A stretch of 64,000 bases of DNA from Nitrospina sp. (GTDB lineage Bacteria > Nitrospinota > Nitrospinia > Nitrospinales > VA-1): the NCBI GenBank assembly GCA_018653085.1, contig JABIAY010000013.1, forward strand, positions 1 through 64,000, read 5' to 3'. Below the pieces are notes generated by a model, which saw only the letters and a program-made list of their open reading frames with translations, searched no databases and was not told the origin of the DNA. Shown piece by piece: positions 34,307 to 43,067 of this stretch (within the stretch, counting starts at the first letter, position 1; every line of letters begins with the position of its first letter). Both the position numbers and the translations under genes were made by a program.

Positions 34307-37300
34307 TCAATCGGTGATTATATGTTCTTCGATTTCAGAATCGGGTATGGTCCGGGCTTGTTGAATCTGGAGTCGCCGGAATAACATCTGTGGAAGCATT
34401 TTCAAAGCATCCCATTTACTTTTCCAAAGGACCTGGCCTTGCCCGCGATAGGTAAAATATTTGATGTCTGTAAACTGGTGTTTCCAGATGGAATAAAGAT
34501 ATTTGAAGTACATGCTGAGAGAATAGTTTTTGATGAAAACCCAGATATCATTCCTCTTGCATAGGTAAACATATCGATCGCTGTACAAGCCTACGGTGGC
34601 AGTGCCGATATGAAAAACTTTGGCCTTGGGCAGGTAAACGGATTTGAGCCCCTGCAACTGGCCCCGCATATTGAGATCGACATCTTCCGCGAAGATAAAG
34701 AAATCTTCATCGAATAATCCCACCTGATTGAAGAATTCGCGCCGATAAATTCCGGCCCCGGCACAGGCTCCAAAAACATAGTCTTCTTTTTCGTATTGGC
34801 CTATGTCCTTCTCCCCCTGACCACGGCCACCGCCTGCGGACCAACTGTGAAACAAGTCACCGGTGTTGTAGAACACATCTCGCTGGTCGAGAAACATCAT
34901 TTTGGTAGTACCCATGCCGCATTCGGGGTGGCGCTCCATGCCTTCATAAAGTTCTCTCAGCCAGTCGGGGGTTACCTCGATATCATTATTGAGTAATACG
35001 ATATATTCTGCGTTGGATGCTTTGATCCCTTCATTGCAGGCAATGGCGAACCCCATATTGTCGGGCATCTTCAGCAGTCGCACTTCGGGGTATTGCTCCT
35101 CGATCATTTCGCGGGAACCATCGACAGAGCCGTTATCGACCACGATGACTTCGTAATCCTCGAAATCGAGTTTGGCAAGGGAGTCGAGGCACATTCCCAC
35201 GAACCGCATTCCATTCCAATTGGGAACCACAACGCTGACTTTCAAAGGGGAACCTTCCTGATAATTTGGGTTTGTCTTCATCTTTTCGGTATTTTTTGCG
35301 GAATTCTGAACAGGGAGTTGCATAACTTCTGTTGTTTGAGGTTTTTTGTTCAACAAATCTTTGGCTCCTTGATGCAAGGGGTCTCGTTTAAGGCATTGTT
35401 GTAGAAGTTGATATTGCCTGTCTTGGGAAACCAACAAAGCCATCCTGAACCAGGCATTGGCCTGAATATGGGGATAATTCTTGCTGGAGGTGGCTAATTC
35501 TTCAAATAGTTCATAAGCCCCTGAGCGATCCCCGAATTTTTCCAAGGCAGAAGCGAATGCATAGCGCAGGATCCCATTTTCCGGGTTTTTTTGTAGATAG
35601 AGGTCCAAGGTTTCGTGATCTGGTCTTAGGCTGGAATCCATTTGGGCAATGTTTTTAATGATTAAAGTCTGTAACCATTCCCGGTCTTTTGTGTCATTCA
35701 CATCCCAGGCTTCGGTGTGCAGGTTTTTAAGGCCATCTCGGTCCTTTAGGTTTTGCATGCATTCGATTGAAAATTGCCAGCAGTCATGGCGATCAGGTTC
35801 TTGCCGGCGGATTTTTTCAAAATCTATCAGGGCTTCTGCATAATTTTTATTGAGTTTTTGAAGCAACCCATGCAAAAAAGCAATTTTCAAGTCATAACCG
35901 AAGCGTTTTGTTTCCTCATTCAACAAGGTGAGAGCTTCATCAAGCTTGTTCAGTTCGATTTTTATATCACAGAGTTTTAACCGGGTATTGGGCCAGTCAG
36001 GAGCATATTTGAGGACATTTTCGAACGCTGTTTCGGCCTGCTCGGTGAGTCCCATGGAAGTATAAATTTCTCCCATATAATCATATCCTTCCACATCCAG
36101 TTTGTTCAGTTTGATGACTTTTCTGCATTCCTTAAGGGCGATTTCAGGTTTTCCTCTGTCTGCATCGGAGCGATCAAAACCCGGTGCGTGCCACACGCCC
36201 TGGGTGAGTGAATCCATGTGACGCATTTTTTCCTGCCAGGGCAGGGTCAGAGGGTTTTTCGCAACGGATTTAAAAGATTCCAAACGGTATACCGGGAACC
36301 GGGCCAGCACGACTTTCAGGAGTTTGTAGCGCAGGCCGGTGATTTCTTCCAGACGTTGGACATCCAGATCGGTGAAGCTCTTGATCAAGTACTTGGGTCT
36401 GTGGCGTAAAAGGCCGCCCACAAAACTGTCGTAAAAACCTTCCAGGTCCGGGGTGTCCCAGGGGCCGATCGTGTGATGCAGGAAGTTGTCGGAAGCGGGC
36501 GAATCGGTCAGATGATAAAGTTGTGAAAAAGTCCCCCAGACAAAAATCCGCTCACCGCTTTCACCGCGCATTTTCATCAGACGTTTGAGAATTTTCCCCA
36601 GCCGGGGCAGGTACAGGTATTGGTCAAATTTTTCGTAATGGGCCAAGGTTGCAGGTTCTGTCGGGCGAAGGTAATAAAAAGCCATGGCTTTTAAATTCCA
36701 CGCCAGCAAAGCCGCGAAACTGGCAAGAATCATCGTTGCTTGCTCCAGAGCCAGCACGGCATCCATGCCCAAACCACAGCCCAGTGAAAGCAGGCCAAAT
36801 AATGGCAGATAGTGATATCGGGAAAACGCTCGTTGGAAAATGATCATGCTAAACAGGGTCAGGGAAAAAGCAGATAACCAGATGCTTTGGTTCTGCACGC
36901 AATAGGTTCCAAGCGGAATGAGACCCAGCCAGACAGGCAGGGCCTGTTTGAACAGCTGACCGATTTCAAACAAAATGCTGAAGTGCATATTTTTGGTGCG
37001 GGTCAGTCTGAGGGTGGTGGCCATACGGGTTTTCATTTGTTTGCGCGATGGGGCATCCCAGAATCCCATCTTCCATTCCGTCAGGTTGGAAAGTGCCATC
37101 ACTCCTGCTACAGTCAGAGCAAACTGGGCCGAGGCCACCCCGCCGAACTCAATCCAGACCAAGGGTGCTAAAATACAGGTGAAAAGAGCGGTGGTGTATT
37201 TGGGAAGGGTGGCGAGACCAAAACAGAGCCCTGCCAGGATCACCCACTCGGGCCCGGCTTGCAAAAAAGCCAGCCCGGAAAAGATAAAGGGAATATAAAA

Positions 37301-37699
37301 TTGTTCGAAATTGAAAGAGCCCGCTGTCAGGTCAGGAGAGGTGCCATAAAAGGAATAAAGCAGGCCTCCGGTGAAACTGGCCCAGGGGTTATGGGTGAAA
37401 TTCCACAAGGCTCCATAGATAGCCAGTGAACCCGCAAGATGGAAAGCGGTCTGTAGATGGCGGATACGCTGAACGCCGCCCTCTTTGGAGCCATAGAGCT
37501 TGTCCAGCAAGAGCATTTTCCACATCGGGATGCCGATGATTTGCAGATCCTTTTTCCACTGAAACCCTTGCGACGCAAAACGGGCCCGGTAAGTGTAGAT
37601 GGCAAAATCATCATCCAGAGGAAAATCCTGAAAAGGCCTGCGGAACAGGATTGCGGCAAGGGAAATGATGACTAAAAATATCGGGGTCAGCGGGTCCAT
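34307..37699 (-). CDS. GT-C-like membrane domain / TPR / family 2 glycosyltransferase fusion
   Basis: 1130 residues from ATG 37699 (MDPLTPIFLV); upstream in-frame starts would add about 58 non-conserved residues. The N-terminal 360 residues have about nine membrane segments resembling ArnT/PMT-type GT-C proteins. Residues about 500-820 are TPRs (DVEGYDYMGEIYTSMGLTEQAETAFENVL). The last 285 residues are a GT2 domain: VSVVVPNWNG, VIVVDNGSVDGS, a DxD-like NNDIE, FIFAEDVDLNMR. It joins a likely lipid-linked-sugar enzyme to a rhamnosyltransferase-like one and probably acts at the inner membrane in glycan or protein glycosylation. Confidence 0.8.
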   Translation of the reverse strand: MDPLTPIFLVIISLAAILFRRPFQDFPLDDDFAIYTYRARFASQGFQWKKDLQIIGIPMWKMLLLDKLYGSKEGGVQRIRHLQTAFHLAGSLAIYGALWNFTHNPWASFTGGLLYSFYGTSPDLTAGSFNFEQFYIPFIFSGLAFLQAGPEWVILAGLCFGLATLPKYTTALFTCILAPLVWIEFGGVASAQFALTVAGVMALSNLTEWKMGFWDAPSRKQMKTRMATTLRLTRTKNMHFSILFEIGQLFKQALPVWLGLIPLGTYCVQNQSIWLSAFSLTLFSMIIFQRAFSRYHYLPLFGLLSLGCGLGMDAVLALEQATMILASFAALLAWNLKAMAFYYLRPTEPATLAHYEKFDQYLYLPRLGKILKRLMKMRGESGERIFVWGTFSQLYHLTDSPASDNFLHHTIGPWDTPDLEGFYDSFVGGLLRHRPKYLIKSFTDLDVQRLEEITGLRYKLLKVVLARFPVYRLESFKSVAKNPLTLPWQEKMRHMDSLTQGVWHAPGFDRSDADRGKPEIALKECRKVIKLNKLDVEGYDYMGEIYTSMGLTEQAETAFENVLKYAPDWPNTRLKLCDIKIELNKLDEALTLLNEETKRFGYDLKIAFLHGLLQKLNKNYAEALIDFEKIRRQEPDRHDCWQFSIECMQNLKDRDGLKNLHTEAWDVNDTKDREWLQTLIIKNIAQMDSSLRPDHETLDLYLQKNPENGILRYAFASALEKFGDRSGAYELFEELATSSKNYPHIQANAWFRMALLVSQDRQYQLLQQCLKRDPLHQGAKDLLNKKPQTTEVMQLPVQNSAKNTEKMKTNPNYQEGSPLKVSVVVPNWNGMRFVGMCLDSLAKLDFEDYEVIVVDNGSVDGSREMIEEQYPEVRLLKMPDNMGFAIACNEGIKASNAEYIVLLNNDIEVTPDWLRELYEGMERHPECGMGTTKMMFLDQRDVFYNTGDLFHSWSAGGGRGQGEKDIGQYEKEDYVFGACAGAGIYRREFFNQVGLFDEDFFIFAEDVDLNMRGQLQGLKSVYLPKAKVFHIGTATVGLYSDRYVYLCKRNDIWVFIKNYSLSMYFKYLYSIWKHQFTDIKYFTYRGQGQVLWKSKWDALKMLPQMLFRRLQIQQARTIPDSEIEEHIITD

Positions 37700-37970
37700 A
37701 GATCCATGGTAGTTTGGGTGCGGAGAGCCGGTACGGATGACCCTCTTATCCTCTATTAATCGGCTGATTTTCGAGGTTTCTTTAGCCTGTCGGCGAGTTG
37801 CCGGGGGCAGTAGCCGTGATATTATTTCTCCTCTAAGCCCTCTGAGTATAAAGAACGGGGTCTGGAGGAGCAACCTTTCAATTTCAGCTTGGAACGGCCC
37901 ATCGGGCCGCTTGCTTTTCCCGGTGAGATTGAGGAAAATGACTGCAACATCAACGAATAAGGAGATTCAG

Positions 37971-39090
37971 ATGCAAGATGATTCCGTCAAAGCTTTCAAG
38001 GATATTGAGAACAGGATTGGACTGCTCCGGAGGTTTCTTTGACGTTGATCAGAAGATAAAAGATATTGCGCCCCTGGATGCGGAAATGACTCAGTCCGGA
38101 TTCTGGGACGATAATGAATCCGCGCAAAAAATTCTGCAAAAAAGGTCCGGCCTGCAACGTGCCATAGAGATCTGGAAAAACCTGGAAAAAGAAGGTGAAG
38201 ACCTGGGTGCCCTGCTTGAGCTTTCTGCCGAGGAGGAGGACCCTTCCATGGATGAGGAGATCCAGTCCTCTTTAACCCAGTTGCAGGAACAGGTGGCTCA
38301 GGCAGAATTGAAAGCCATGTTGTCCGGAACAAATGATTTTAATAATGCTTTCGTGGCTATTAATTCCGGGGCAGGGGGCACGGAGTCTCAGGACTGGGCG
38401 GAAATGCTTTTGCGCATGTACCTGCGATGGGGAGACCGCAATGGTTATAAAACGGAAGTTCTGGATATGCAATACGGTGAGGAGGCGGGCATCAAAAGTG
38501 CCACGGTTCTGTTCACGGGAGACTACGCTTTTGGTTATTTGAAGGCGGAGATCGGAGTGCATCGTCTGGTGCGTATTTCCCCATACGATTCCAATAAAAG
38601 GCGCCATACCTCGTTTGCATCTGTTTTTGCCTACCCTGAAGTTGATGATCAGATTGATCTAGAAATCAAGGAAGAAGATCTGAAGACAGATGTCTATCGG
38701 GCTTCAGGGCCGGGAGGGCAGGGAGTGAACACCACCGATTCCGCCGTCCGGTTGACGCATGTCCCGACAGGAATTGTGGTCCAATGCCAAAATGAACGGT
38801 CACAACATAAAAACAAGAGTTCGGCCATGAAGGTTCTTAAATCCCGCCTGTATGAGTTGGAGCAGGAAAAGCAGGGTGAGGAAAAAAAAGAAATGGAAAA
38901 ACAAAAAAGAAAAATCGAATGGGGCAGTCAAATCCGCTCCTACGTTTTGCATCCTTACCGTCTGATCAAAGACCTGAGGACAAATGTGGAGTCAGGTAAT
39001 GTGGATGCGGTGCTCGATGGAGACCTGCAATCTTTTATCCAGGCGTTTTTGCGTTTCGATAAAACCGGCGCGGAGGTAGGAAAGCAATGA
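37971..39090 (+). CDS. prfB: Peptide chain release factor 2, with programmed +1 frameshift
   Basis: The 23-codon first part starts at ATG 37971 (AAGGAG 6 bases upstream) and ends at TGA 38040-38042 in CTTTGAC. A Shine-Dalgarno-like GGAGG lies just before it. A +1 shift at CTT then gives DVDQKIKD and the rest of RF2, the classical RF2 autoregulatory frameshift. The body carries GGQ (GPGGQGVNTTDSAVR) for peptide release. The stop-recognition tripeptide, normally SPF, reads SPY here (ISPYDSNKRRHTSF). Total length about 372 residues. It overlaps the RNase Z-like gene by ATGA. Confidence 0.95.
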
Positions 39091-40109
39091 AAACGGGGAT
39101 TCAGCCCGCTTTAATCAATGACCCGTTTGGAGATCCCGGTCTGCTGGTGCAGTTTCTTCTGGAAAAGCGGGTGCTGTTGTTTGATCTTGGTGATTTGTCC
39201 GCTGTATCGAACGGAACCCTTCTCAAAGTTTCCCATGTTTTTGTCAGCCACACCCATATTGACCACTTCATCGGTTTCGACCGGTTGTTGAGAACATTTT
39301 TTGGTCGGGAAACAACGCTGACAATTTTTGGACCGGAAAATATTATTCAAAATGTGGCAGGCAAGTTGGCCGGGTTCACCTGGAACCTGGTTGAACTGTA
39401 TTCTGAATCGCTCACCATAGAAGTGGTTGAAGTGCGCCAAAGCGGTTTGCTCAAAGGCACCTTCCGCGCGATCGACAGGTTTAAGCTTTGTAACGAAAGA
39501 CAAGAGCCTTTTGAGAACGATGGACTGATTGTGGACGATCCCACTTTTTCTGTTCGCACGGCGATACTGGAACATCGGGTGCCCTGCCTGGGGTTTGCGC
39601 TACAAGAAAAGCCTCATATCAATATTAACAAAGATAAACTGCAGTCCATGAAGGCCGAACCAGGGCCTTGGCTGAATGAGTTGAAGCAAAGTGTATTAAG
39701 AAGTGAAGCGGATTCCACACTCATAGCGGTACCGCTCAGAGGGTCTGAAAGCTCGCAAGATATTCCCTTGGGCCAGCTCAAGAGCGATTTGATCGAGGTC
39801 TTCGCGGGGCAAAAAATTGGCTATGTGGTGGATACAGTTTTTAATGATCGCAATAGAAAGAAGATTGTGAAACTGGTAGAATCGGCGGATGTCTTTTTCT
39901 GCGAATCACCTTTTCTGGCTGATGAAGAAGCGAGAGGTCAGGAAAGATGTCATTTGACTTCCCGTCAGGCGGGTACTCTGGCCAGAGAGGCGGGTGTTAA
40001 ACAGTTGCAAGTCTTTCATTTTTCATCCCGACATAAAGATTGTCGGGAACAGTTCTATAATGAGGCCCTGGAGGCTTTTCAAGGACAGCCTGTCTCCATA
40101 GAGAAGTAA
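39087..40109 (+). CDS. Ribonuclease Z-like metallo-beta-lactamase fold protein
   Basis: A 340-residue protein with the zinc motif SHTHIDHFIGF and RNase Z-like later landmarks: EHRVPCLGFAL, a YVVDTVFND segment, FFCESPF, and HLTSRQAGTLAREAGVKQLQVFHFSSRH ending with the last His. RNase Z cleaves tRNA 3' trailers. The exosite arm typical of tRNase Z is not clear, so a general MBL hydrolase role remains possible. Translationally coupled to prfB. Confidence 0.75.
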   Translation: MKTGIQPALINDPFGDPGLLVQFLLEKRVLLFDLGDLSAVSNGTLLKVSHVFVSHTHIDHFIGFDRLLRTFFGRETTLTIFGPENIIQNVAGKLAGFTWNLVELYSESLTIEVVEVRQSGLLKGTFRAIDRFKLCNERQEPFENDGLIVDDPTFSVRTAILEHRVPCLGFALQEKPHININKDKLQSMKAEPGPWLNELKQSVLRSEADSTLIAVPLRGSESSQDIPLGQLKSDLIEVFAGQKIGYVVDTVFNDRNRKKIVKLVESADVFFCESPFLADEEARGQERCHLTSRQAGTLAREAGVKQLQVFHFSSRHKDCREQFYNEALEAFQGQPVSIEK

Positions 40110-40123
40110 AATCTTTCCTTTGA

Positions 40124-41638
40124 TTGATAACCATAAACTCCTGCACATTGTGGAGGCCCCCCTTGTTTTGGATTGATTTGGGATTATTGGGAATCACTGC
40201 TTACCGAATGGTGAGCGCGTTAAAAGCCGCCTTCACGTTGGCAGAAAAGCTGGCCCTGACATTTCTTTTTGCGTTGGGGTTGAAGAGCCTGATTCTGTTT
40301 TTCCTGATTCGGGTGGGAGTGCGTCCTTATGCGAGCATCCAGATCGGGGCTGTTCTACTGGTGCTTATCCTGACTCTACGGTTGAGGCGGTCAGAGTCCG
40401 CTTCGGGTGCGCCCTCAGCAGACGCAGAATGGCAAACGGTTCTGGCTTGTCTGCTGATTGGAACACTTTTTTTATTCAGTCTGATGAACGCCTGGTTTTT
40501 CCCCATTACAGAGTCAGACGCGGCCTGGTATCAGGTTAAAAGTTTGTCTTTCCTGCATGAGGTTCGGTTCGATTCAGAATGGGTCGTGCCCCAGCTCATG
40601 CAGTACCCGCCTTTTGTGCCACTGTTGTTTTCCTGGTTTATCGCTTTTGGCATTGAGCCTGTGCGAATGATTTTTCCGTTTTTTTATCTGGCGTTGAATA
40701 TTATTTTTTATTGCCGGGTGTTGGAGTTTACCGGGAACTCTAAAATGGCCGCCATGTTGACACTTGTGCTGGGAACGACTCCGTATATCTGGTGGCATGG
40801 GGTCCTGCCGTTTCTGGATTTATGTACTGCCGTGTTTTATTCGGTAGGGGCTCTGTACTGGTTTTTCTGGATGGAAAGTGTGAGTCAGGAAAAGGCAAGG
40901 GGCCGGACACTGGCTTTTTTAAGCGGCCTTTTTTTTGGCCTGTCTGCCTGGGTCCGCCTGGAGTTTTTACTCTACTGCCTGATTCCCATTGCATTGACCC
41001 TTTGTGTCGAAAGCACAAAGGATGGGGACCGAAAAGCATTCCTGCTCTTTTTTCTACCGCTACTGATTTTCCCGACTATCTGGTTTTTGAATCTGGCCTC
41101 TTTCGATTTTTCTATCTCGGCAAACGTTAAGATGGTGGGGCTTGCCGGTGTGTTTGCATGGGTCGTTGTTCTAGCGTTCATGGTTGGAAGCTGGAAATTA
41201 CAGGTTTCCACATTAATCAAGGCGGGAATTTTGGCAGGGATAATATTTATTATTTTCATTTCTATGGATAATTCAGGCCCGGTTCCAGGGTGGAAAAGGC
41301 TTGCCATCGCGTTTTACAGGTCCCTGACCGTACATGGTTTTTACCTGTTTACAGCGTTCCTCGCCGTTTTTATTTTTCTCGGCAGGCTAAAAAATTTACC
41401 CAGTCTGAATAAATTGTTTGGGTTGTTCATAGTGTTCTATCCGCTGGTTCACTTTGCCATCTTTTCCCATTCTTCACCGAAGTGGGGAACGCTCGGGGAA
41501 TATGTCAGTGCCACGTTTATCCATCCTGGCAACCTGGTTAATCTTTCCGATACCCGTGGGGTGATGTCGATGTATCCCCTCCTTCTGTTTTTCATTGCCA
41601 GTATTCCTGCTGTTCGGCGAGGGTTTGACGATGCCTAA
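40124..41638 (+). CDS. Multi-pass membrane protein, GT-C glycosyltransferase-like
   Basis: A 504-residue protein with about eleven membrane segments. An acidic loop after the second or third segment (FPITESDAAWYQVKSLSFLHE) resembles the catalytic acidic motif of GT-C enzymes. The following aromatic membrane hairpins (YPPFVPLLFSWF, WWHGVLPFLDLCTAVFYSVGALYWFFW) fit the dolichyl/undecaprenyl-phosphate sugar transferase pattern. Alternatively it is an O-antigen ligase-like protein. It overlaps the next gene by 8 bases and follows the RNase Z gene by 14 bases. Confidence 0.68.
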   Translation: MITINSCTLWRPPLFWIDLGLLGITAYRMVSALKAAFTLAEKLALTFLFALGLKSLILFFLIRVGVRPYASIQIGAVLLVLILTLRLRRSESASGAPSADAEWQTVLACLLIGTLFLFSLMNAWFFPITESDAAWYQVKSLSFLHEVRFDSEWVVPQLMQYPPFVPLLFSWFIAFGIEPVRMIFPFFYLALNIIFYCRVLEFTGNSKMAAMLTLVLGTTPYIWWHGVLPFLDLCTAVFYSVGALYWFFWMESVSQEKARGRTLAFLSGLFFGLSAWVRLEFLLYCLIPIALTLCVESTKDGDRKAFLLFFLPLLIFPTIWFLNLASFDFSISANVKMVGLAGVFAWVVVLAFMVGSWKLQVSTLIKAGILAGIIFIIFISMDNSGPVPGWKRLAIAFYRSLTVHGFYLFTAFLAVFIFLGRLKNLPSLNKLFGLFIVFYPLVHFAIFSHSSPKWGTLGEYVSATFIHPGNLVNLSDTRGVMSMYPLLLFFIASIPAVRRGFDDA

Positions 41639-42107
41639 AAAAAAGTGGGTACAGAATGTGATCTGGGGAGTGATATTTCTTAATCTGGTTGTCATTGTCC
41701 GGGTTTTTATTATTCCCCGCACACATTTTATAACCAGCCATTTTCAGGAGCGCCGGGAAGCGTTGAGGGAATCCTCAGGGCCACTCGACATGCCTAACCA
41801 ATACGCCCATACTTATCGCATGATGAAACAGGTGCGGGAGATGGCAAGTGAGGAGTCACTCCTTCTTCTTCCTCCGGATGATTGGGAGTTTGGTTCGCCC
41901 CGCTCGGCTGTGATTCAGACGCTATACCCGCGCAAGGTCTACTTTTCAGGCGATGAGGGATTCGACAAAAAACTTTCCCAGGCTTTCCACTTAAAGGAGG
42001 CCTATGTGATGTTTAATGATCGGTGGGGGAAAGGGTTATGCAAAAATCGGACGGTGAAGCATTTGGGAGAGCAGGGATTCGGGATTTGCCGAATCGATAA
42101 AAATTGA
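41631..42107 (+). CDS. Membrane-anchored protein, unknown function
   Basis: 158 residues from ATG 41631 (MPKKKWVQNVIWGVIF). One N-terminal membrane anchor (about 8-26) is followed by a soluble domain with NQYAHTYRMMKQVREMASEESLLLLPPDDWEFG and a short C-terminus. It overlaps the GT-C-like gene by 8 bases. The soluble part resembles the periplasmic domains that often follow GT-C proteins in split form, so it may be the accessory half of the upstream protein. I do not recognise a named family. Confidence 0.65.
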   Translation: MPKKKWVQNVIWGVIFLNLVVIVRVFIIPRTHFITSHFQERREALRESSGPLDMPNQYAHTYRMMKQVREMASEESLLLLPPDDWEFGSPRSAVIQTLYPRKVYFSGDEGFDKKLSQAFHLKEAYVMFNDRWGKGLCKNRTVKHLGEQGFGICRIDKN

Positions 42108-42119
42108 ACAGAAAATAGG

Positions 42120-43058
42120 TCAGTGAGCCGCAGGGTGCCCTGTGCCTTTGCTGGTAAAAAGGTTGCGGAAACACAGGGAAATGATAATGGACCAGATTAA
42201 AACGAAACAACGATCAAGAAGAGTAGCCAGCATCCCGGTCTGAAAACCCAGCCCCATCCATTGAGAATACATTCCGATGATCAACTCGCGAGTTCCGATG
42301 TCGCTGTGAATAATGGGAATGGCGGAGACGAAGGGCACCAGAGTGACAAAGAGCAGGCAATACCCAAAGGGGATGTTGAGGGCCAGAACCTTGCAGATCA
42401 GAAAGAACCTCAGAGCACTCAAACCGATAAGGGCGGCATTGTGCGCGCAAAGAAGATAGAACAGTTTTTTGTTTTTCAATATTCGGTAGAGCGAGTTTGC
42501 GGCTCGGATCAGCGCGTTCAGAAATTTGTTGGAGCGGTGCTGGAAATCAAAGGTTTTGGAAATAATTAAAGTCAGTAATGTTGCTATTAAAAAGTAACAC
42601 AGGGTCAAGGAAATAAAGGTTCCTTTCTGCGAGACCATGAGGGTGGCGGATATGAACAGGCCATACAAGGCGGTGATGAAAAAAAGAATCAAATGATCGG
42701 CGCCTTGGGAACCCGCAAAAGACATGAAGGGAAACTCATAGCGGCGTTTTAAATAATTCGAAGTGAAAAGAGAGCCTGCCTTGAAGAAAAAATTGTTGAG
42801 GGATGTGGTGATGGCGGAAAGACCAAGGGCTTCGCTGTTTTTAAGCCGGATATTGTACAGCCCGGTCAAAGCCTTCAATTTTGAGGCGTTGGCAATAATT
42901 GATGCGATAACGACTATGGCGATAAGGAAAAACTGCCCCACGGAAATTTCTTTCAGGGCAAGCAGAGCATTGTGGTGCTTGACGATCTGTGAGCCCAGCA
43001 GAAAAATCAGTATTCCTGTGACTGCTAATTTAAAAAGATTGTTCAGTCCTGACGGCAT
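42120..43058 (-). CDS. Lysylphosphatidylglycerol synthase TM-region family (flippase-like) membrane protein
   Basis: A 312-residue protein with about eight membrane segments in the pattern of the UPF0104/AglD-like family: LLGSQIVKHHNALLALKEISVGQFFLIAIVVIAS at the N-terminus and FLICKVLALNIPFGYCLLFVTLVPFVSAIPI late. It retains the family's SLNNFFFKAGSLFTSNYLKRRY loop. In glycan clusters such proteins are proposed to move or regulate lipid-linked sugars. It is convergent with the preceding plus-strand gene (12-base gap) and follows the GT4 gene closely. Confidence 0.75.
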   Translation of the reverse strand: MPSGLNNLFKLAVTGILIFLLGSQIVKHHNALLALKEISVGQFFLIAIVVIASIIANASKLKALTGLYNIRLKNSEALGLSAITTSLNNFFFKAGSLFTSNYLKRRYEFPFMSFAGSQGADHLILFFITALYGLFISATLMVSQKGTFISLTLCYFLIATLLTLIISKTFDFQHRSNKFLNALIRAANSLYRILKNKKLFYLLCAHNAALIGLSALRFFLICKVLALNIPFGYCLLFVTLVPFVSAIPIIHSDIGTRELIIGMYSQWMGLGFQTGMLATLLDRCFVLIWSIIISLCFRNLFTSKGTGHPAAH

Positions 43059-43067
43059 ATTTGGTAT

